6,431 nt of DNA from Syntrophaceae bacterium (GTDB lineage Bacteria; Desulfobacterota; Desulfomonilia; Desulfomonilales; Desulfomonilaceae). The stretch is taken from contig JACWAG010000159.1 in assembly GCA_014874425.1 (NCBI GenBank), positions 1 through 6,431 of the forward strand. The letters are read 5' to 3'. Below the pieces are notes generated by a model. The model did no database searches. It was not told the DNA's origin and was given only the letters and a program-made list of their open reading frames with translations. Positions within the stretch are counted from its first letter, which is position 1. Each line of letters opens with the position of its first letter. A program made the position numbers and the translations under genes. This document shows, piece by piece, positions 1 to 6,236 of the stretch.

Positions 1-1360
1 AGACTATATCGTGGTGATCTTCATTTTTCCCCGGAAGTTTTATGGCGAATTCCACTCGTTCCCCTGCATCCTTGGTCCCCACATTTTTCGCATACTGGTC
101 AGGCGCAAGGACTTGCTCCAGAAGGACGCCCAGTTGGACTTCACCCCAAGTGCCGCGAGTTTTGATATTTGTAAGAACTTTCTTCAGATCACCTACTCCG
201 GTAGCAAGGAGCTGCATCTCTCCCAATCCTTTATGGACTTGTTCCAACCTTTCACTGACCTGCTTGAAAGACTCACCGAGCCGCTTTTCCAGAGTGCCTT
301 GAAGTTTCTCATCCACTGTAGCCCGCATCTGATCCAGTTGTTTTGCGTTATCTTCCTGAATGGACTTTAGTTTGTCTTCTACTGCTGTCTTGAGTGAGTC
401 CAGTTTCTGCTGGTTCGATTCCGTCAGTCCAGTTAGTTGGCTGGAGAATGAAGCCATCTGTTTCTGTTGAGAATCGGCCATACCTGTCATTCCCTTGAGC
501 ACAGAATCATTGAAATTCTTCAGAGATCCACTGACATCTTCACGCATTGCTTTGGCGCTGGCTGTGCTTTCAGTCTGTATTTGCTTCAATCGCTCGTCAA
601 TGGCGGATTTTTGAGCTTCCAGTTTGGTTTCAGTTGTACCAGTAAGTTTCGCAAGCTGATCAAGAACATCCCTGAGCTGGTTACGCTGATTTAATCCTAA
701 ATCATTGAGGGTCTTTACCAACGTCTCACTGAAATCTTTCATGGAAGTAGTAACTTCCTCGCGGGCCTTTTGCGACGCATTGCTGGATTCTTCCCTCATT
801 TGGTCAAGTTTCTTACCACTGTCTTCCTGCATGGCGGTAAGTCTCTGTTCAACGGTTTCCCTCATTGTGCCAAGTTTTTGTTCATTGCTTTGGGTAAGTT
901 TGTCGAGTCGTTCTGAAAAGACATCGAGGTACGATTTTTGGGAATTGGCCATTTGTCCCATGTTATTTACAAGTGAGTCATTAAATCCTTTTAGTGTATT
1001 TCCGATCTCTTCTCGCAGGTTTTTGGAGCTGTTTGTCAAATCCTGGCGCACCTGATCCAGCTTTTCATCTGTGGTCTGTGTAAGACTGCCAAGTTGTCTG
1101 TATATTGTGTCGCTAATGCCTTTTAGAGTGTTTGAGAGTTCCTCGCGTGATTGCCGGGACAAGTTCGCCAGTTCTTCCCTATTGTTCGCGATTTCTTCCC
1201 TTACGGCCCGTTCCACTCGTTCATAGGACTTTTCCACAGTAGATAAGGCCTGTTCTATCGGGCCAAGGTCAACAGATACTTTGCGAAAAATTTGGACAAT
1301 CTGGATGATGATTATCACCCCGAGCAATGTCACGGTAATTATGGGTAGAAAACTTTCCAT
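1..1360 (-). CDS. rmuC: RmuC-family DNA recombination protein, N-terminal 453 residues (3' end outside window)
   Basis: RmuC proteins are membrane-anchored, nuclease-like proteins; E. coli rmuC mutants show more recombination at short inverted repeats. I translated this strand from the ATG at 1360-1358 and found no stop down to base 2. Residues about 5-25 (LPIITVTLLGVIIIIQIVQIF) form one membrane helix followed by basic residues. Residues about 40-340 are an almost unbroken, Q/E/K/S-rich coiled coil with recurring blocks that begin REE or RED (residues 72, 116, 200, 273) and carry LT-SN-QKL and LDQMR motifs. The conserved RmuC-domain entry follows: K400-TRGTWGEVQLG-VLLEQ at 401-415, then LAPDQY and ERVEFAIKLPG. 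The remaining catalytic-like domain lies beyond base 1. AGGA sits 6 bases before the ATG, which supports this start. The motif lies unusually far from the N-terminus, so the full protein should be longer than typical RmuC. The family call is firm; the function is by homology. Confidence 0.92.
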   Translation of the reverse strand, partial: MESFLPIITVTLLGVIIIIQIVQIFRKVSVDLGPIEQALSTVEKSYERVERAVREEIANNREELANLSRQSREELSNTLKGISDTIYRQLGSLTQTTDEKLDQVRQDLTNSSKNLREEIGNTLKGFNDSLVNNMGQMANSQKSYLDVFSERLDKLTQSNEQKLGTMRETVEQRLTAMQEDSGKKLDQMREESSNASQKAREEVTTSMKDFSETLVKTLNDLGLNQRNQLRDVLDQLAKLTGTTETKLEAQKSAIDERLKQIQTESTASAKAMREDVSGSLKNFNDSVLKGMTGMADSQQKQMASFSSQLTGLTESNQQKLDSLKTAVEDKLKSIQEDNAKQLDQMRATVDEKLQGTLEKRLGESFKQVSERLEQVHKGLGEMQLLATGVGDLKKVLTNIKTRGTWGEVQLGVLLEQVLAPDQYAKNVGTKDAGERVEFAIKLPGKNEDHHDIV

Positions 1361-1767
1361 GGTTTATCCTAACGGTTTTTAGTTATCATTATCGGTCATG
1401 CCCTGCCTGGCGTTTTTCTCAGGCCATTGATTATATACTCCAACCACAAAAATGAAACAAATCATGAACAACTACGACCGGAAGCGCCGCCATCGGAGGG
1501 ATTTCATGAACTCTGCCGGTCAGGATTCCATTGACTTTTTGCGCAGGGTGTTGACAGGAGACATCATGTAGTGGTACGCCCTTGAAACTTTGGGAGAATG
1601 CTTTATCATACCCCGGAGCCGTGGATCGTGCTTGTCATGTGGTCATGATCTGAAACAGGATGGGCTTTTGATGTTAGAGATACTATCAACCGACTGGTTG
1701 GGAGTCCCAATGTCCTCGAAATTGGAGCGTCAGAAAAATTCTCAATGGGAACAGTGCAAAAAAGATA
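1361..1767. other. intergenic region between divergent rmuC and radical SAM gene
   Basis: About 400 bases lie between the divergent starts of rmuC and the radical SAM gene. The left part holds the rmuC ribosome binding site (AGGA, minus strand) and a TATAAT. The middle holds a plus-strand 39-codon ORF at 1452-1571 whose internal ATG at 1506 is preceded by GGAGGG with ideal spacing; its product would be only 21 residues and is not recognised. The same ORF ends ATG-TAG at 1566-1571, preceded by AGGAG. The right part holds a possible gene remnant and two overlapping dyads, CAACC/GGTTG (1687-1700) and TTGGGA-G-TCCCAA (1698-1710). No clear promoter for the radical SAM gene could be assigned. Confidence 0.6.
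1430..1458 (-). promoter_or_regulatory. candidate sigma-70 promoter for rmuC
   Basis: Read on the minus strand, bases 1435-1430 are a perfect TATAAT -10 hexamer within a TATATAAT run. A poor -35 match (GTTTCA, 1458-1453) lies 17 bases upstream of it. The predicted transcript would start near 1423 and give a leader of about 60 bases before the rmuC ATG. The -10 is convincing, the -35 is not. Confidence 0.4.
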
Positions 1768-1768
1768 A
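1598..1768 (+). pseudogene. possible remnant of an upstream gene, ending at the radical SAM start
   Basis: From ATG 1598 the frame reads 16 residues (MLYHTPEPWIVLVMWS), meets a TGA at 1646-1648, then continues for 39 protein-like residues, including GWAFDVRDTINRLVGS and PNVLEIGASEKFSMG, to a TAA at 1766-1768. That stop shares its last A with the ATG of the radical SAM gene (TAATG), a layout typical of translationally coupled genes. VLEIGAS loosely recalls motif I of class I SAM methyltransferases, but the stretch is too short to assign. No usable start or ribosome binding site lies between the TGA and the TAA. I infer a decayed C-terminus or a chance open frame; a competing TTG-start ORF at 1590-1805 in another frame looks less protein-like. 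Confidence 0.25.
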
Positions 1769-3246
1769 TGAAAATAGCCTTAGTAATTCCAGGAATCAGC
1801 TCTGAATCTGAAAGGAGTTTCTATGATTTCAAATTTGGAACCAGATTCCTTCTTTCCAGAAAACATATTTCCTATCTCCTCGCTATACCAACCCTGATAT
1901 CACTGACTCCGCCACAACACGAGATCAGGATTTTCGATCAAAATATCGAAGATATAGATTATAGCTGGAAAGCAGATCTTGTAGGCATAACGGCAAGGAC
2001 GATGTTTGTCAACAGGGCCTATGAGATATCCGAGAACTTCCGGGCAAGAGGAATAAAAACCGTCTTGGGCGGCATACATCCTTCCATGTGTCCTGAAGAA
2101 GCTCTTTTACACTGTGATAGCGTTGTCGTTGGTGAGGCTGAAGAGCTTTGGCATACGGTCCTGCAGGATGCCGAGAATGGCCAATTGAAGAGACTTTACA
2201 GAGCGGAGAAGTTCGCCGATCTCACGGCGGCTCCCATACCCGATAGGGCGCCACTTTCCAGAAAACGATACCTCCTGGATCTTGTTCAGACCACAAAAGG
2301 CTGCCCATTCGACTGCGAATTTTGCTCTGTGCATGCGTTTGACGGACAGACGATTCGTAGCAAAACCGTAGAGCAGGTCATCCGGGAGATTCAGGGTATC
2401 AATAGTATTCATACAACATACAAGAAGAAAACCTCGATATTCTTTGCCGACGACAACATTATGGCAAACAGGACATTCGCCAGGGAACTTTTCGTGGCCC
2501 TCCAGCCATACAACATCAACTGGATGTGTCAGGCGTCTATCAACATTTCACGAGAAGATGACCTACTAAAATTAATGAGGAACAGTGGGTGTGGGGCAAT
2601 TTTTGTCGGCCTGGAATCAATATCCGAAGAAAACCTCGCGATGATGCACAAGGGAGTTAATCAACGATATGAATACATGGAGGCAATCCAAAAAATACAG
2701 TCCTACGGGATACTGGTTCACAGCTCATTCATCGTAGGTTACGATTTTGATACCCAATCTACATTTGATGAACTCATAAATTTTATTCAGGAAGCAAACC
2801 TGCTCATGCCTTTGATCAACATCCTGACTCCATTACCAGGAACAAGGCTGTACAAACGTTTTGAAGAAGAGGGAAGGATCCTGGACAGAGACTGGAGCAA
2901 ATATGACACGCAACATGTTGTCTTTAAGCCTGCGAGAATGTCGCCGGACGATCTGTTACAGGGGTACCGGAAGGTCGTGAAGTCAGTCTATTCTTTTGAC
3001 TCGATATTGACAAAGCTTGGTTACTACTGGGACAAGGACTTCTGGAAACGTTCCAACCAGGCTGACCCGGTGAAGTTTGTATACCGCCTTCTATTCGCCG
3101 TTCGACTTGCCACGTTACTGATTACCAGTGACAAGGACAGCGCAAAGTTTATCATGAAGATACTGCCTCATGTGTTTGACAAAAGGGTGAGAGTATCTAC
3201 GATTCTTTCATTGATGAACAACAATGATTTTGCTTCTAGCCTATGA
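1768..3246 (+). CDS. B12-binding-domain radical SAM protein with DUF4070-type C-terminus
   Basis: This is a cobalamin-type radical SAM enzyme of 492 residues. Members bind a [4Fe-4S] cluster and SAM, and many methylate unactivated carbons; the hopanoid C-2 methylase HpnP belongs to this architecture. Residues 1-135 are a Rossmann-like B12-binding domain (MKIALVIPG start, DLVGITART at 70-78, GGIHPS at 101-106, VGEAEELW at 121-128) without a DxHxxG cobalamin ligand motif, as is common in this class. The radical SAM core has CPFDCEFC (Cys179, Cys183, Cys186), FFADDN at 225-230, FVGLES at 279-284, FIVGYDFDT at 321-329 and LTPLPGT at 353-359. The C-terminal part from MSPDDLLQGY (391) to the end fits DUF4070. 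The substrate cannot be told: no hopanoid or other pathway gene is adjacent. The ATG has no strong Shine-Dalgarno, but the upstream frame offers no ATG before a stop near 1675. A hairpin follows the gene. Confidence 0.93.
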   Translation: MKIALVIPGISSESERSFYDFKFGTRFLLSRKHISYLLAIPTLISLTPPQHEIRIFDQNIEDIDYSWKADLVGITARTMFVNRAYEISENFRARGIKTVLGGIHPSMCPEEALLHCDSVVVGEAEELWHTVLQDAENGQLKRLYRAEKFADLTAAPIPDRAPLSRKRYLLDLVQTTKGCPFDCEFCSVHAFDGQTIRSKTVEQVIREIQGINSIHTTYKKKTSIFFADDNIMANRTFARELFVALQPYNINWMCQASINISREDDLLKLMRNSGCGAIFVGLESISEENLAMMHKGVNQRYEYMEAIQKIQSYGILVHSSFIVGYDFDTQSTFDELINFIQEANLLMPLINILTPLPGTRLYKRFEEEGRILDRDWSKYDTQHVVFKPARMSPDDLLQGYRKVVKSVYSFDSILTKLGYYWDKDFWKRSNQADPVKFVYRLLFAVRLATLLITSDKDSAKFIMKILPHVFDKRVRVSTILSLMNNNDFASSL

Positions 3247-3282
3247 GCCTTTAGCAATCCCGTGATCAAACTCCTATCATAG

Positions 3283-3324
3283 CAGATGTGGTAATGTTTA
3301 TAATTGAAAACACTACCACATCTG
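3283..3324. terminator. hairpin between convergent genes, probable bidirectional terminator
   Basis: CAGATGTGGTA (3283-3293) pairs perfectly with TACCACATCTG (3314-3324). After one A/C mismatch the stem continues for five more pairs (TGTTT 3295-3299 with AAACA 3308-3312), leaving a loop of about eight bases. It lies 36 bases past the radical SAM stop and 19 bases past the DUF4331 stop on the other strand. Neither side has a clean U tract outside the stem, so intrinsic termination may be weak; RNA 3'-end protection is an alternative role. Confidence 0.6.
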
Positions 3325-3343
3325 GGTTGATGGACCACAGTTG

Positions 3344-4378
3344 CTATTGAGGAGGTGGGTCCGGGTTCGCGTGCGGTGTGCCGAGGTAAGGGAAACCCTT
3401 GAGGAGATCTGTGTGTGGCTTGAGCCCGTCGGGTGGAATCTTGCCCTTAGAGAGCATGGATAGACGGTGCGCGACTATGTGATCGGTGAGTAATCGGCCG
3501 TTTGGGTACCCTCCAGGCTTTGCGGGGTTGAAGCTCAGCATGTCGGGCAGGAGCCCCTCGGCGTCGATCGCGGCCCTAGCCTCATCAACGGTGTAGTCCC
3601 CGACGTGTTGTAACACGTGGATGAACAGGTCCAGAAAACGCTCACGGTCATGAGTAGGCTCGCTCCTGTCGAATTCCGGCTTGGTTTCATCGGTGTTGAA
3701 GAAGTTCGCCAGGGTGGGGTGGCCGGCGCGATCGACGGGAACAAGTTTGCCGTCACGACGGATGCTAACCCGTCCCCAGATGCGCACCGCCGGGTTGGCG
3801 CCAAGAAGGCTTGTCGGTAGCTCAAATGCCATAGTGAACACATTATAGTTCGCAAAAAGGTCTTTGCCTGTCCATCGACTCGGGTCCGGGGCGCCCTCGA
3901 GGCCGGTGAAGTTTTTCCCGCCCTTGTGGTCGAACATGTTAAGGATTCCAGCGAAGTCGATAAAGAAAGCGTCGCTGCGAAGTCCGACGAAGAAAGTGTA
4001 GGGCCCTGACCTGTTAATGTGCGGCTCGGGGCCGAATGACACCTCGATGTCTTTGAATATCGGTTCCCCTGCGGGCTCAGCCTTACGGGCATCTGAACCG
4101 GTTGCCAGGTAAACGGTAGCACGCTGACGACCGTCTTGAGGATCAGAGAACACTAGACTGAGAGCGACGTCTGTTTCGGCGTCGCCATCGTTGTCGATGT
4201 TGATCCGGTATACGGCGTCCGGGTGGAACGCCGCCGACTTGGCGAACGAGTTACAATTGAGGATTAGCACAGTCCTCGAAGCGTCCGTCGGTACCTGGAA
4301 TGCGTAGAGATCGGTTAAATCAAGTCTAGTGTCCCCTTCAGGGGGACCGAGGTTAAGTCCAGTAAAGTGGTTAGACAT
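3344..4378 (-). CDS. DUF4331 domain-containing protein
   Basis: This 344-residue protein matches the DUF4331 family, whose biochemical function is not established. Family-like features are the opening DLTDLYAFQVP (20-30), YRINIDNDGDAETDVAL (57-73), FVGLRSDAFFIDFAGI (130-145), FANYNVFTMAFELPTSLLG (175-193), VRIWGRVSIRR (198-208), VDRAGHPTLANFFN (215-228) and the closing GRLLTDHIVAHRLS and FPYLGTPH segments. DNDGDAETD (62-70) resembles an Asp-rich calcium-binding loop; this is inference. Many relatives are exported, yet no signal peptide is visible here: the mature-like sequence begins within 20 residues of the Met. The start is well supported, with AAAGGAG 6-7 bases before the ATG. GC is visibly higher than in the flanking genes and produces long shadow ORFs, consistent with separate acquisition. 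It is transcribed alone and converges on the radical SAM gene. Confidence 0.9.
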   Translation of the reverse strand: MSNHFTGLNLGPPEGDTRLDLTDLYAFQVPTDASRTVLILNCNSFAKSAAFHPDAVYRINIDNDGDAETDVALSLVFSDPQDGRQRATVYLATGSDARKAEPAGEPIFKDIEVSFGPEPHINRSGPYTFFVGLRSDAFFIDFAGILNMFDHKGGKNFTGLEGAPDPSRWTGKDLFANYNVFTMAFELPTSLLGANPAVRIWGRVSIRRDGKLVPVDRAGHPTLANFFNTDETKPEFDRSEPTHDRERFLDLFIHVLQHVGDYTVDEARAAIDAEGLLPDMLSFNPAKPGGYPNGRLLTDHIVAHRLSMLSKGKIPPDGLKPHTDLLKGFPYLGTPHANPDPPPQ

Positions 4379-4468
4379 GGTATTCTCCTTTCACGATTTC
4401 ATTTCCGCGTCTCAGCCAGGGCCGCAACCCTCTGCCCTCTAGATGAAACGCATTTTAGTTAATTGGAT

Positions 4469-4493
4469 GCCGGAAATCGGATTCGGTTCCGGC
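4469..4493. promoter_or_regulatory. perfect 7-base inverted repeat, possible operator
   Basis: GCCGGAA (4469-4475) and TTCCGGC (4487-4493) form a perfect dyad with an 11-base spacer, about 90 bases upstream of the DUF4331 start and 190 bases upstream of the reductase start. The size and spacing suit a dimeric regulator or a hairpin in the DUF4331 leader. No regulator gene is nearby to pair with it. Confidence 0.3.
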
Positions 4494-4632
4494 GATCTCA
4501 CAATTTTGTTTCCTAGAGACGCCTAAAATTTATTGTAGGGACACGCGTCTATCGCATTCCTTGTGACCTTGATCATGAATGCTGGTATCGCAAAAAACTT
4601 CTTGCTATCATCGTAAACCTTCGTAAAATTAT

Positions 4633-4660
4633 TTGAATGAATCGCTGATCGGTGTAAGAT
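4633..4660 (+). promoter_or_regulatory. candidate sigma-70 promoter for the ketopantoate reductase gene
   Basis: TTGAAT (4633-4638) and TAAGAT (4655-4660) are separated by 16 bases, each matching four of six consensus positions. Transcription would begin near 4667, just upstream of the GGAG ribosome binding site (4675-4678) and the GTG start at 4685. Confidence 0.35.
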
Positions 4661-4684
4661 TAATCAATAGGATCGGAGTTTTCA

Positions 4685-5611
4685 GTGAAAGAAATCACGA
4701 CCGTTGCCATACTCGGCGCAGGAGCCATGGGGGCTGCCTATGCATCCAGGTTTTTCGATTCATCCCTTTTCTCCACGGTATTAGTCGCTCGGGATTCGCG
4801 CCACGAGCGACTGAAAGTAGAAGGGTGCGTGGTCAACGGGAAACAGTATTTAATTCCTGTCGTTCACCCTGATGATCCCTCTCAAGCGTGTGATCTGATC
4901 ATCGTAGCTCTCAAAAGCCATAACCTTACAGAGGCTGTCCCGTATTTGAAAAACCTGGTCGGCGCCGAGACAACTATTATATCGGTAATGAACGGGCTTG
5001 ACAGTGAAGAATACCTCGGTTCCGTCTATGGCATGGACAAGGTCCTGTATGCGATCGCCTTAGGGATAGACGCTGTCCGTGAAGGAAACTCAGTCACCTA
5101 TACCAACCCCGGGAAAATCCTCTTTGGTCAGGCTGATAATTCCGATCTGAGTGAGCGAGTCCTTTGTGTCCAGGAAGCTTTTCAGAAGGTAGGAATAGCC
5201 TATGAGACCCCCCTCGACATGATACGTATGTTGTGGTGGAAATTCATGATTAACGTGGGGATTAACCAGGCGTCTGCGGTGATGCGGGCCCCGTACGGGG
5301 TGTTTCAAACGTCTCAGGACGGAGAGTCTTTAATGAGTGAACTGATGCGTGAGCTTATTATGCTGGCCCGGCAAGTTGGAGTAAATCTGAAGGAGCAGGA
5401 CATCGATGACTGGAATGCTGTCCTCAAGACCCTTTCTCCCAAAGGCAAGACTTCGATGTTGCAGGATATTGAGGCAGGACGCAAGACTGAAGTTGAGATT
5501 TTTGCCGGAAAAGTTGTTGATATGGGAAAGAGCTGCGGTATCCTGACACCTGTTAACCAAACCCTGTTGAGCATCATCCACGTTCTGGAAACCGACAGGC
5601 GTGAAAGTTGA
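4685..5611 (+). CDS. panE: ketopantoate reductase family protein (2-dehydropantoate 2-reductase)
   Basis: Enzymes of this family reduce 2-dehydropantoate to (R)-pantoate with NADPH in the cytoplasm, a step toward pantothenate and CoA. The 308-residue length is normal. Residues 6-20 hold the Rossmann nucleotide loop, GAGAMG at 11-16. ALKSHN contains Lys77 and VMNG contains Asn103, matching conserved substrate/cofactor positions. The C-terminal domain has WWKFMINVGIN, with the expected catalytic Lys186 plus Asn190 and Asn194. SMLQDIEAGRKTEVE gives Ser257 and Glu269 with the same 12-residue spacing as the E. coli Ser244/Glu256 pair. The start is GTG, chosen because GGAG lies 6 bases upstream and the nucleotide motif follows directly. 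No other pantothenate gene is seen in the window, and this family includes paralogues acting on other 2-keto acids, so the family is sure but the exact substrate is less so. A small gene follows 64 bases downstream. Confidence 0.9.
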   Translation: MKEITTVAILGAGAMGAAYASRFFDSSLFSTVLVARDSRHERLKVEGCVVNGKQYLIPVVHPDDPSQACDLIIVALKSHNLTEAVPYLKNLVGAETTIISVMNGLDSEEYLGSVYGMDKVLYAIALGIDAVREGNSVTYTNPGKILFGQADNSDLSERVLCVQEAFQKVGIAYETPLDMIRMLWWKFMINVGINQASAVMRAPYGVFQTSQDGESLMSELMRELIMLARQVGVNLKEQDIDDWNAVLKTLSPKGKTSMLQDIEAGRKTEVEIFAGKVVDMGKSCGILTPVNQTLLSIIHVLETDRRES

Positions 5612-5675
5612 GCAACAAATTGTTCTCTCAAATCTTGTCCAACTGGAACTGACATTATATATAGAGGAGGCCACG

Positions 5676-5906
5676 ATGAGCAATCCACTTGATCCCGTAC
5701 GAACGGCTTTCGATAAGGCTGTGGGACCTTTCCAAAAGAGGCATACCCTGATAGCAATTTTGAAAGAAGAAGATGTCGGTAAAGACCGCCGCGCAGAACT
5801 CGTGAAAGAATCGGCCCAACTTGAAGCAGAGTGGGTCGAAGCTCTGGTTGGGCTCCGGAAGGTTATGGACGAGTGCCCGGTTCTCCGGGAGAAAATGGAT
5901 GCTTGA
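5676..5906 (+). CDS. small helical hypothetical protein (76 aa)
   Basis: I do not recognise this family. The ATG at 5676 is chosen because GAGGAGG (5664-5670) lies 5 bases upstream, the strongest ribosome binding site in the window. An in-frame GTG at 5601 would overlap the reductase gene and lacks such a site. The 76-residue product is highly charged, soluble-looking and predicted by eye to be almost all helix: AFDKAVGPFQKRHTLIAILK (11-30), a short EEDVGKDRR turn, then a long amphipathic helix from about 39 to 66 (ELVKESAQLEAEWVEALVGL and onward) ending in CPVLREKMDA. There is no signal peptide or membrane segment. It follows the reductase on the same strand after 64 bases without a visible terminator, so co-transcription is likely. 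An antiparallel helical hairpin that oligomerises is plausible but unproven. Confidence 0.75.
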   Translation: MSNPLDPVRTAFDKAVGPFQKRHTLIAILKEEDVGKDRRAELVKESAQLEAEWVEALVGLRKVMDECPVLREKMDA

Positions 5907-5964
5907 GATAACCGGGGTCATCCCAAATAATCGGAAAAGTCTGCTACTGCCTTTAGATTGAACG

Positions 5965-6020
5965 CTATGGGCTCGAGAATGATCGTTGGCCCATGGTTAT
6001 CGTTGTTCTTTTTGTTGTTT
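5965..6020 (+). terminator. possible rho-independent terminator after the small helical gene
   Basis: CTATGGGC (5965-5972) pairs with GCCCATGG (5989-5996), allowing one T-G wobble, around a 16-base loop. It is followed by TTATCGTTGTTCTTTTTG and more T-rich sequence to about 6020. It lies about 60 bases past the stop of the 76-residue gene and would end the reductase operon. The loop is long and the T tract is interrupted. Confidence 0.4.
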
Positions 6021-6095
6021 TCGCCACTCTTTTTGATTTGCGTTAGAGCAGCTTATGCGCTTGCGGCAATGTCCTTGTTTCTGGACCATCGCTAA
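5967..6095 (+). CDS. possible small membrane or signal-peptide-like ORF (42 aa)
   Basis: From ATG 5967 the frame gives MGSRMIVGPW, then a strongly hydrophobic run LSLFFLLFSPLFLICV, then RAAYALAAMSLFLDHR and a TAA. This resembles a single membrane helix, or a signal peptide with an AYALA cleavage-like site. No ribosome binding site precedes 5967 or the in-frame ATG at 5979. The hydrophobicity may simply come from T-rich DNA of the terminator tail on the same bases. Either a tiny membrane protein, a truncated exported-protein start, or chance. Confidence 0.22.
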   Translation: MGSRMIVGPWLSLFFLLFSPLFLICVRAAYALAAMSLFLDHR

Positions 6096-6236
6096 GTGAT
6101 TATGCATCCGACAAGAAACAGATTTCGGAGGGCCAACCAACTGATCTGATGTCGTGCTATGCATAAGCCACTGCCCGGCAGTTGAGAATATCTTATTTGC
6201 TCGTTTTCTACTTTTTTTTCCTGATACCACTTTGAC

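Larger units (their letters stand above)
4379..4684. other. divergent regulatory region between DUF4331 gene and reductase gene
   Basis: No gene is apparent in these 306 bases. The left edge carries the minus-strand GGAG site of the DUF4331 gene. In the middle are a perfect 7-base dyad (4469-4493) and a weak pair AGACGC/GCGTCT (4517-4522, 4545-4550). On the minus strand a TACAAT (4537-4532) could be a -10 for the DUF4331 gene, but it has no good -35. The right part is AT-rich with two CGTAAA copies and a candidate promoter for the reductase. Confidence 0.55.

Noticed and set aside
11..1055. Several plus-strand ORFs of 75-119 codons across this stretch
   Set aside because: They lie entirely opposite the rmuC coding frame and read as low-complexity S/F/L-rich antisense of coiled-coil codons.
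1646..1648. In-frame TGA read as selenocysteine
   Set aside because: No SECIS-like hairpin or known selenoprotein context is evident; a decayed or chance frame is simpler.
1590..1805. 71-codon plus-strand ORF with a CLSCGHD motif
   Set aside because: TTG start, no ribosome binding site, overlaps the radical SAM gene by 38 bases, and a different frame over the same bases looks more protein-like.
3535..4122. 195-codon minus-strand ORF, plus a plus-strand ORF at 3617-3820
   Set aside because: Both are shadows of the GC-rich DUF4331 gene with R/S/T-rich, non-protein-like composition.
4614..4627. Two CGTAAA copies as a short direct repeat or array
   Set aside because: Only two six-base copies in AT-rich DNA; too short to support a repeat or CRISPR call.
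4633..4872. 79-codon plus-strand ORF overlapping the reductase start
   Set aside because: No ribosome binding site, and it overlaps the Rossmann motif coding region in another frame.
5635..5663. TTGTCC and TATATA with a 17-base spacer before the 76-residue gene
   Set aside because: The predicted transcript would start at about the Shine-Dalgarno itself, leaving no room for initiation; more likely just AT-rich sequence around the ribosome binding site.
5314..5757. 147- and 117-codon minus-strand ORFs at the reductase end
   Set aside because: They are antisense to the reductase C-terminus and the small gene; the sense frames carry clear catalytic motifs and strong ribosome binding sites.
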